A DNA stretch of 64,000 nucleotides from Mucilaginibacter mali (lineage in GTDB: Bacteria > Bacteroidota > Bacteroidia > Sphingobacteriales > Sphingobacteriaceae), in NCBI RefSeq assembly GCF_013283875.1, contig NZ_CP054139.1, forward strand, positions 4,402,001 to 4,466,000, given 5' to 3'. A model generated the notes under the pieces. It did no database searches. It was not told where the DNA came from and worked only from the letters and a program-made list of their open reading frames with translations. How positions within the stretch are numbered: position 1 is the first letter of the stretch; each line of letters begins with the position of its first letter. The translations under genes were made by a program, and so were the position numbers. Below are positions 58,196 to 64,000 of this stretch, in pieces.

Positions 58196-59572
58196 TTAAG
58201 GTTTTGCTTGTGCTGTTGCGTTTGCATTTACCCAACTGCTTAAAGCCGGGCAAGTCTGATATTCGGCATCTATACGGATAAAGGTTTCCTTACGTTTCTT
58301 TTCAAACCACTGGCTTACCGTACGGTTGATCTTATCTTCGTTAGCCACCTCTTTCAAACGCGGGAAATCCTGCGCCAGGTTGGCCTTATGCGCGTCGGTA
58401 ACCGATTTAAGGTACAATACCCGGTAGCTTTTTTTACCATCCTGGCCGGTGTATAATACCGGTTTTGATATTTCGCCCACTTTCATGGTATCAACCACCG
58501 ACGCGATCTGCGGATCCAGTTTATCGGTTGGGATGTAAGTGGTACGCGTTTGCACGTTTTCCAGGTTTATCATCATACCACCGTTAAACTTGGTCTCTTT
58601 ATCGTCCGAGTAAAATGAGGCGGCGCTTGAAAAATCGATCTTTTTGTTGCCGGTAAGCAGGGTGTATATACTATCGGCTTTGGCTTTGTCGCGTTTAAGG
58701 GCATCTTCTGTAACCCCCGGCATAATGAGGATGTGGCGGGCGTGAACCTGTTCGCCGCGACGCTCGATCACCTGCAAAACGTGAAAACCAAAATCGGTTT
58801 CAAACACCGGCGATATCTCCCCTGCCTTTAATTTAAAAGCCATGGCGGTAAACTCCTTTACCATCTGCCCGCGGTCGAAAAAGCCCAGGTCGCCACCCTC
58901 TAAAGCCGACTGCACGTCCTGCGAATATGAGCGGGCCAGCAAACCAAAATCGGTACCGGCTTTGGCGCGGTTACGCAGGTCTTCGGCTTTGCGGCGATAT
59001 TCTTCCTTTTCCTCTTTGCTTAGTACCGGGTTAAGCACAATTACGCCCACCTCAACCTCTTTGTTATAGGTTGGGATACTATCTTTAGGTATGGCGTCGA
59101 AATATTTTTTCACGTCCTGCGGGGTAACGTTTACCTTTTCGGTTATTTTTTGCTGCATGCGGCTAGCCACCAGCGATTCACGGATATCAGCCCTGATCTC
59201 ATCCTTATACTGGATGGTAGAGCGGCCCAAAAACTGCTCAAGCTTGTCGCGGCCACCAGCACGTTGCTCCATGTAACGCATTTTACGGTCAACTTCGTTA
59301 TCAACTTCTTCCTCCTTTACGGTAACGCTGTCGATAACCGCCTGCTGTGCCAGTAGCTTTTGGGTGATCTGCTGCTGCAGCAAGTTGCATTTAAGGGTCG
59401 GGGTAACCTGTATACCATTTAATTGGTATTGCGCGTAAAGCGATTCGATATCCGACTGTAAAATAATACTGCTGCCAACTACACCAACCACCTTATCCAG
59501 CACACGCTGTTGCGCGCCTGCAAACAATGTTGAAAATATTAAAAATAAAACGGCAATGCCAAACTTTCTCAT
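58196..59572 (-). CDS. SurA-like periplasmic peptidylprolyl isomerase (parvulin type)
   Basis: A 458-residue exported chaperone (signal MRKFGIAVLFLIFSTLFAGA). After the N-terminal helical SurA_N-like region (about 30-165) come two parvulin segments; the clearest is YSQDVQSALEGGDLGFFDRGQMVKEF... GFHVLQVIERRGEQVHARHILI. The second starts near DALKRDKAKADS. It assists outer-membrane protein folding. It is the first gene of the transcript that continues into moxR. Confidence 0.9.
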   Translation of the reverse strand: MRKFGIAVLFLIFSTLFAGAQQRVLDKVVGVVGSSIILQSDIESLYAQYQLNGIQVTPTLKCNLLQQQITQKLLAQQAVIDSVTVKEEEVDNEVDRKMRYMEQRAGGRDKLEQFLGRSTIQYKDEIRADIRESLVASRMQQKITEKVNVTPQDVKKYFDAIPKDSIPTYNKEVEVGVIVLNPVLSKEEKEEYRRKAEDLRNRAKAGTDFGLLARSYSQDVQSALEGGDLGFFDRGQMVKEFTAMAFKLKAGEISPVFETDFGFHVLQVIERRGEQVHARHILIMPGVTEDALKRDKAKADSIYTLLTGNKKIDFSSAASFYSDDKETKFNGGMMINLENVQTRTTYIPTDKLDPQIASVVDTMKVGEISKPVLYTGQDGKKSYRVLYLKSVTDAHKANLAQDFPRLKEVANEDKINRTVSQWFEKKRKETFIRIDAEYQTCPALSSWVNANATAQAKP

Positions 59573-59725
59573 GTATCTTTTTTATTATAAAACGCTTAAG
59601 CCCCGGCTTAAATTAAAAACCCCGAATTTCGGAAAATTATTTGACTATGAAGCTATAACAGAATTAAAACCTCATTATTATACTTAATAGTGCGAATATG
59701 CTGATAAAGCATCAAACCGTTTAGC

Positions 59726-59733
59726 TATTTTTG
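59726..59733 (+). promoter_or_regulatory. Possible -7 box upstream of the 59753 gene
   Basis: TATTTTTG matches TAnnTTTG, 19 nt before the start codon; the -33 element is not evident. Confidence 0.3.
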
Positions 59734-59752
59734 GTTAAAATTTGTTAAATAT

Positions 59753-60415
59753 ATGATAGCCGAAAACGCGCTTGCCTTATCGTACATTTTGCCTGCCGAT
59801 GTATACCTGCTGGCTAACGAACGCGCGCTTGTTGCCGAATTATTGCCCGTGGAAACACCCGAAGCGGCGCCTGTTCCGGAGGTTAAGGAACCGGCCGTTA
59901 CTTATACCGAACCTGCACACGAACCCATCAAACAGGAAGTTCCGGTTATTCCGGCAATCAATAGCCCGGTAGCTGCATCTGCTACCCCATCTGTTACTAT
60001 TCCGGCTATCAGCACACCTGCCCCGGCGGCCGGGTGGCCTTATAATTATATCGGCTCCTATCAAAAAAACTTTTTGATACTGGTGAACTACCCCGGTACC
60101 GATATTATGGATACGGCCCATTTAAACGCACTCGAAAAAACCATCAGGCTAAAGGGCATGAGTTTGGATGATGCCGCCATTGTAAATATCAACCAATATC
60201 CCGGGCACGATATCCGGGCCATCGGCGGGCATTTTAAACCACAAAAATTGTTGTTTTTAGGCAAGGCTGCCGTACCAGGTGGCTTTAATCCACCGCCATT
60301 TAATCAACTGGCTAAAGTGGGTAAAAGCGATGCCCTGTACACCTACAGTTTTAACGAGATGATGGGCAATAAGGACTTGACCAAGGCTTTTTGGGAACAA
60401 ATGAAAATGCTTTAA
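59753..60415 (+). CDS. Conserved-looking unknown protein with Pro/Ala-rich linker
   Basis: A 220-residue protein without a signal. Residues 1-30 are a hydrophobic/helical start (MIAENALALSYILPADVYLLA), 31-90 a low-complexity Pro/Ala/Thr/Glu linker, and 95-220 a folded domain (GWPYNYIGSYQKNFLILVNYPG, IVNINQYPG, GHFKPQKLLFLGKAAVPGG). The domain has the look of a Rossmann-like fold, but I cannot name a family. It lies 3 nt before rdgB on the same strand, so the two are likely cotranscribed. Confidence 0.6.
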   Translation: MIAENALALSYILPADVYLLANERALVAELLPVETPEAAPVPEVKEPAVTYTEPAHEPIKQEVPVIPAINSPVAASATPSVTIPAISTPAPAAGWPYNYIGSYQKNFLILVNYPGTDIMDTAHLNALEKTIRLKGMSLDDAAIVNINQYPGHDIRAIGGHFKPQKLLFLGKAAVPGGFNPPPFNQLAKVGKSDALYTYSFNEMMGNKDLTKAFWEQMKML

Positions 60416-60418
60416 ACC

Positions 60419-61030
60419 ATGCCGCACCAGTTAGTATTTGCCACCAATAACCGCCACAAGGTTGATGAGGTATCGGCCAAAATTGGCGATAGCTTTAAAC
60501 TGCTTACGCTTGATGATATTGGCTGCACTGCCGATATCGAGGAAACCGGGCTTACCTTTCGTGAGAACGCGTCGATAAAAAGCCGTTTTATTTTTGATAA
60601 TTACCACCTGGATTGCTTTGGCGATGACAGCGGACTGGAGATTGACGCGCTTGGTGGCGAGCCGGGTGTTTTTTCGGCACGATACGCGGGCGCACATGGC
60701 GATCACCCGGCAAATATTGCTAAGGTGCTGCAAAAAATGGAAAAGCACACCTTGCGTACGGCCCGTTTCCGTACTGTGATATCGTTAATATGGGAGGGGG
60801 AAGAGCATTTTTTTGAGGGCACGGTTGAGGGTACCATCCGCCACGGGGCAAGTGGCACCGGCGGCTTTGGCTACGACCCGATATTTGAACCCGCCGGCCA
60901 CCATATCACCTTTGCCGAGATGAGCATGGAACAGAAGAATAGTATGAGTCACCGCGCCCGGGCAATGGATGGGATGATCGCTTTTTTGAAGGAGACCTCT
61001 CCCAACCCTCTCCAAAGGAGAAGGCTTTAA
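60419..61030 (+). CDS. rdgB: Non-canonical purine NTP pyrophosphatase (RdgB/HAM1)
   Basis: A 203-residue ITP/XTP pyrophosphatase: N-terminal LVFATNNRHKVDEVSAKIG, the metal site in CFGDDSGLEIDALGG and PGVFSARYAG, and TGGFGYDPIFEP, followed by the NSMSHRARAMDGMIAFL end. It hydrolyses non-canonical purine nucleotides to protect DNA. The last residues (ETSPNPLQRRRL) are not family-like; they are encoded by a CTCTCC/GGAGA-type repeat at 60995-61028, so the native end appears to have been extended by a repeat. Likely still active. Confidence 0.92.
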   Translation: MPHQLVFATNNRHKVDEVSAKIGDSFKLLTLDDIGCTADIEETGLTFRENASIKSRFIFDNYHLDCFGDDSGLEIDALGGEPGVFSARYAGAHGDHPANIAKVLQKMEKHTLRTARFRTVISLIWEGEEHFFEGTVEGTIRHGASGTGGFGYDPIFEPAGHHITFAEMSMEQKNSMSHRARAMDGMIAFLKETSPNPLQRRRL

Positions 61031-61044
61031 AAACCTGAATGCTT

Positions 61045-61482
61045 ATGAAAAAAATATTGGCTATCGTATTAGCCCTAAGTGTATTTACTGTTGTCCGAAA
61101 CTATGCGCAGGTTAAACCCGTAGCGAAAATACCAGCACACATGGCAGGCAGCTTTACCGATGATTATGGTATACGGTATATTATTAGCGATACGCTATGG
61201 CTGCAATTACCACGTACCCGTTTTCACATTATCCGCTGGAATTTGGCACAGCAATACCTGATAGCCCGTAATGATGCGCATAACCCCGGCGAGGGCGGCC
61301 TGTACACCCGTATAGATTTTATGCGATTTACCGGAATGGAACCCTGGAACTGGGGCTACTGCCTTACCGCTTACAACGCCAAAAGCGATGCCGAAGCCGA
61401 AGCAACTGCCGCCGCCGACCGCGAGCATCCGAAGAAAGGTTGTAACGGGTTTCCGTTTTCGAGGATGATGGTGGTAAAATAA
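61045..61482 (+). CDS. Small secreted protein of unknown function
   Basis: A 145-residue exported protein from the ATG at 61045 (MKKILAIVLALSVFTVVRNYAQ); an ATG six bases upstream is an alternative. The mature part has a conserved-looking core DYGIRYIISDTLWLQLPRTRFHIIRWN, YLIARND and MRFTGMEPWNWGYCLTAYN, and ends with a basic Lys-Gly-Cys stretch. I do not recognise a family. It begins 14 nt after rdgB and so may be cotranscribed with it. Confidence 0.6.
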   Translation: MKKILAIVLALSVFTVVRNYAQVKPVAKIPAHMAGSFTDDYGIRYIISDTLWLQLPRTRFHIIRWNLAQQYLIARNDAHNPGEGGLYTRIDFMRFTGMEPWNWGYCLTAYNAKSDAEAEATAAADREHPKKGCNGFPFSRMMVVK

Positions 61483-61486
61483 GAAC

Positions 61487-61634
61487 GTCATGCTGAGCGA
61501 TATAATCCCGGCGGCCTCTAATGGTTGTTATGACATGCCGATGAAAGCCCCCTCTAAATCTCCCCCAAAGAGGGAGACTTTGGAACCCTCTCCTCTGGAG
61601 AGGGCAGGGTGAGGCTTCAGCGGAAAAACAAAAC
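61487..61634. repeat. 148 bp dispersed repeat F, copy 2 (inverted)
   Basis: Nearly identical to the reverse complement of 20571-20719, about 41 kb away. It begins at the GTCATGCTGAGC terminus and abuts element D2 at its right edge. Confidence 0.85.
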
Positions 61635-61718
61635 GTCATGCTGAGCGATAGCGAAGCATCCCCGATAAGCAGGTCGTAACTGCATAGTTTGGGATGCTTC
61701 GCTATCGCTCAGCATGAC
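61635..61718. repeat. GTCAT-type hairpin element, copy D2
   Basis: 84 bp with perfect 28 bp arms (GTCATGCTGAGCGATAGCGA... inward). It joins repeat F2 directly, in the same relation that C2 has to F1. Confidence 0.85.
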
Positions 61719-61732
61719 GAATTTTTGTAATA

Positions 61733-64000
61733 TTACAACCTAAACTGCATGCTTATCCTTGTCGCAAAATTGCTTGGTGGCGCGCCCAGTTCGTCCACGT
61801 GATCGCGGTGGGTAACGCGGTACAGGAAATCTACACGTAAAAACTTCAGGATATTTTCTACACCATAACCGGCCTCAACGTATGGGATACCATCCAGGCT
61901 GCGGGTTGGCCTGCGCAGGGTTGATGGACGGCCGCCATTATCGTTACGCAGGCTGCCATCAAGCACATTAAAATCGGCTACGGTGCGCACATTTAATTCC
62001 TTTATTAAAGGGATACTGTTGGTTATCAAGCCCTCCAGGTGTTGGGTGTAAGTTAATGATGCATAGCGATCGCTGGTGAACTCCAGAAAGCGCATGGTAT
62101 TAAAGTTAAAACGGTGGTTTTCCAGCAGCGGCGAAGGCAGGCTGGACGGGATATAACCGCCGGTAACCGAGTATTCGCCCTTACCGAAAATACCCATATG
62201 TATTTTTTGGGTGATATTAGCCGCATACTTATTGTACTCAAAATCGCCGCCGAAGGCTTTTACACCATGGGTATACCTAAAGGTAATTACCGGGTTATCG
62301 GCACCGTTACCTAAAGTGATACGCTTGTTGATTTTGGACGATTGCAGCAGCCTGCGGCCCGGCGTCCATTGCAGTTCGCCAATTACTTCAGATACCTGGT
62401 AGTTTTGATAGCGCTGGTTGTTAGCCGGGCTAAAATATTCGAAATTATACAGCGGATCGAACGAGCGACGGTCGGCTGTGATGGTGGCGCGCCAGTTAGG
62501 GGCTACATCGGTTTGCACATAAGTACGCAGGTCGTTCTGCTCGAACGGGCCGCGGCGGGTGATCTTGCCGTTGCGGATAGAGGCACGGAATACGGTATTG
62601 GCCTTAGCAAAATTCTCGAACTGGTAACCGGTCTGGTTCAGGTCGTGCGTGTACGATACTCCAAACTGTGACCAGGGCTTGCGCGAAAAGATATAATCGA
62701 CCGAACCATTATAATTCCAGCGATGATCGGTAAAGCCGTAGCTTGCATAGCCGCCCAGTACCAGTTTATCGCTAAAGTATTTATTGGTCATGCCGCCAAA
62801 GCGCAGTACGCTGCCCTGCACATCGTTATAGCTGTAAGTATAAGGGTATGGGCCAAGGCTTACCTTGCCCACCTTGTAATAACCGTTGATCAGCATGCCG
62901 GCAATATCGGCATAGGTTTTAACAATAGGCAGGTTTTTCACGGTGTCTATCATCTGGTAAACCTTCACATCGGCCGGGGTTAAAGCTTCGGGACGGTTTT
63001 TTGCCCAGTAACTGTCATCTTTGCGGGTAATGCTGTCGCTCATGGTAAGCGGCTCCTTAAAGTGGTCTTTAGGGAATGTTTGATCGATGCGGATATTCTT
63101 GTTAGCTACATAAAAATTACCAATAAAACCCGACCAGCTTTTGTTGATGTTAGAGATGTGCAATACAATACGCGTTTTCTCGGGTATCCAGGCTGTGGTA
63201 CCGGCGGGCTGCACCATTTCTTCCTGGATCCTTATCTTATTCAAAAAGTCCAGGTTGGCATCGGGGGCTACCGATACGTCTATGCGGTATAAAGCATAGC
63301 TATCCTTGGTGATCCATATTACGCCCACAAATGCCAGGTCGTGATCGCGCTTGGGTTTAAACTCAATGCGATAAAGTTCGCGGCCGTCTAACTTATCGTT
63401 AGCTTCGGTTAGTTCGTAATTGTAAAATGTCTTCCAGCTATCGGTTATGGGCGATATAAAATCCTTACCGGCCAGGCGCACATAGTTTTTATAAAAGTTA
63501 TATTGTTGGAAGCTGGTGCCGATGATCTGCGATATCAGCGTTTCGTCCTCTATCCCAACCCCGCTCACCTTGGTGCGCAATACATGCTCGGTTTTTTGCT
63601 CAGGGCTTTTTTGGAAGGAAAAGTCGGATACGGTTTCGGACATGAACACCGGCAGGATTGGTTTACCCTCGTCGCCGGCCATTTTTTGCAGGCTGTCCAT
63701 CAACGGTAATATCTGCTTCATTACCTTGCGCTTCTTCATCTTCTCGCTGATGTTGGTAACGGCCAGTTCCAGGCGGTTATAGCTTTGGTACTGGTAGCTT
63801 TTCAGCTTATCAAGGTTGTTATCGTCCTTGTGCTTTACCACGTTATCTAAAATTGCCCAGGCCGGGTTTACGTAGCTTTTGGGGGTTACGGTAACCATGC
63901 TCAGCATCTGGTTATCGGCCTTCATCTGGAAATCAATAACGCCTGTATGTGTTTTTGGCAAAGGCTTTTTAGCCTGTACATAACCCACGTAGGTGGCGTA
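61733..64000 (-). CDS. DUF5686-type outer-membrane protein, 5' end outside the window
   Basis: At least 755 residues; the frame is open to the right edge, so the N-terminus is missing. The visible start reads YATYVGYVQAKKPLPKTHTG, which looks like the end of a carboxypeptidase-like regulatory (CarbopepD_reg_2) domain, followed by the DUF5686 region (SYQYQSYNRLELAVTNISEK... FVSVGVIWITKDSYALYRIDV-like) and a C-terminal half rich in alternating aromatic strands that looks like an outer-membrane beta-barrel, ending GAPPSNFATRISMQFRL. Members of this family are common in Bacteroidota; function unknown. The stop codon is 14 nt after repeat D2. Confidence 0.85.
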   Translation of the reverse strand, partial: YATYVGYVQAKKPLPKTHTGVIDFQMKADNQMLSMVTVTPKSYVNPAWAILDNVVKHKDDNNLDKLKSYQYQSYNRLELAVTNISEKMKKRKVMKQILPLMDSLQKMAGDEGKPILPVFMSETVSDFSFQKSPEQKTEHVLRTKVSGVGIEDETLISQIIGTSFQQYNFYKNYVRLAGKDFISPITDSWKTFYNYELTEANDKLDGRELYRIEFKPKRDHDLAFVGVIWITKDSYALYRIDVSVAPDANLDFLNKIRIQEEMVQPAGTTAWIPEKTRIVLHISNINKSWSGFIGNFYVANKNIRIDQTFPKDHFKEPLTMSDSITRKDDSYWAKNRPEALTPADVKVYQMIDTVKNLPIVKTYADIAGMLINGYYKVGKVSLGPYPYTYSYNDVQGSVLRFGGMTNKYFSDKLVLGGYASYGFTDHRWNYNGSVDYIFSRKPWSQFGVSYTHDLNQTGYQFENFAKANTVFRASIRNGKITRRGPFEQNDLRTYVQTDVAPNWRATITADRRSFDPLYNFEYFSPANNQRYQNYQVSEVIGELQWTPGRRLLQSSKINKRITLGNGADNPVITFRYTHGVKAFGGDFEYNKYAANITQKIHMGIFGKGEYSVTGGYIPSSLPSPLLENHRFNFNTMRFLEFTSDRYASLTYTQHLEGLITNSIPLIKELNVRTVADFNVLDGSLRNDNGGRPSTLRRPTRSLDGIPYVEAGYGVENILKFLRVDFLYRVTHRDHVDELGAPPSNFATRISMQFRL

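Noticed and set aside
1-64000. CRISPR arrays, tRNA or rRNA genes, prophage or transposase genes
   Set aside because: I looked for regularly spaced repeats, tRNA-like folds and transposase motifs and found none. The many repeats here are inverted hairpins, not spaced direct repeats.

Overview
The window is a chromosomal stretch from a Bacteroidota bacterium, most likely of the Sphingobacteriaceae (Mucilaginibacter/Pedobacter type). The signs are a gldF-gldG fusion, many short lipoproteins and secreted enzymes with Bacteroidota-style signal peptides, DUF4397 lipoproteins, -7 boxes of the form TAnnTTTG, ribonuclease Y next to zapA, and dense palindromic intergenic repeats. This assignment is inferred from gene content; there is no rRNA or tRNA gene in the window.

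Layout. 1-4050: end of a ClC chloride channel, a universal stress protein, a YHYH / MORN / SCO1 cluster and a YjjG-like HAD nucleotidase. 4097-9181: a HicBA toxin-antitoxin pair followed closely by an unusual glycosyltransferase-like/DinB-like fusion, small membrane proteins, an LpxH-like metallophosphoesterase, a DUF5990-like protein and a GT-B glycosyltransferase. 9563-11380: two tandem secreted CBM9-like paralogs and a relic tail of a further copy. 11509-18564: rarA, a ParE-type toxin-antitoxin pair, an AlkA-like glycosylase, a HAD phosphatase, dnaN and the GldF-GldG fusion. 18565-22846: a palindromic element, a COG4299 acyltransferase, a DUF2059 protein and an AT-rich patch of small unknown genes. 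22847-31924: M16 and M1 peptidases, a YncE-like propeller, DUF4397 lipoproteins and a DedA protein. 31997-35490: a TMEM175-like protein, tandem paralogs beside a phospholipase-C-like protein, and a third DUF4397 protein. 35610-45813: rpsT, radC, an Mrr-like endonuclease, pheT, an inserted AT-rich HEPN gene pair, a coiled-coil gene plus zapA, a candidate 6S RNA, rny, murB and a sigma factor. 46033-51180: a minus-strand glycan-degradation cluster (GH29, GH27, SGNH hydrolase, polysaccharide-lyase-like). 51547-64000: an ECF sigma factor, 5-formyl-THF cyclo-ligase, OsmC, Tex, an esterase, MoxR, a SurA-like isomerase, an unknown protein, RdgB, a small secreted protein, and the start-truncated DUF5686 outer-membrane protein.

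The most notable accessory items are the two-gene HEPN module wedged between pheT and zapA, the glycosyltransferase-DinB fusion behind hicBA, and a helically phased GTAC array in the divergent region between the glycan operon and an ECF sigma factor gene. The intergenic DNA is unusually rich in inverted repeats. There is one family with TTAACCACAAAG-type ends, a superfamily of 84-149 bp hairpins ending in GTCAT...ATGAC, a roughly 148 bp sequence present twice in opposite orientations, and a 480 bp nested inverted repeat. No CRISPR array, insertion sequence with a transposase, prophage or SusC/SusD pair was seen.
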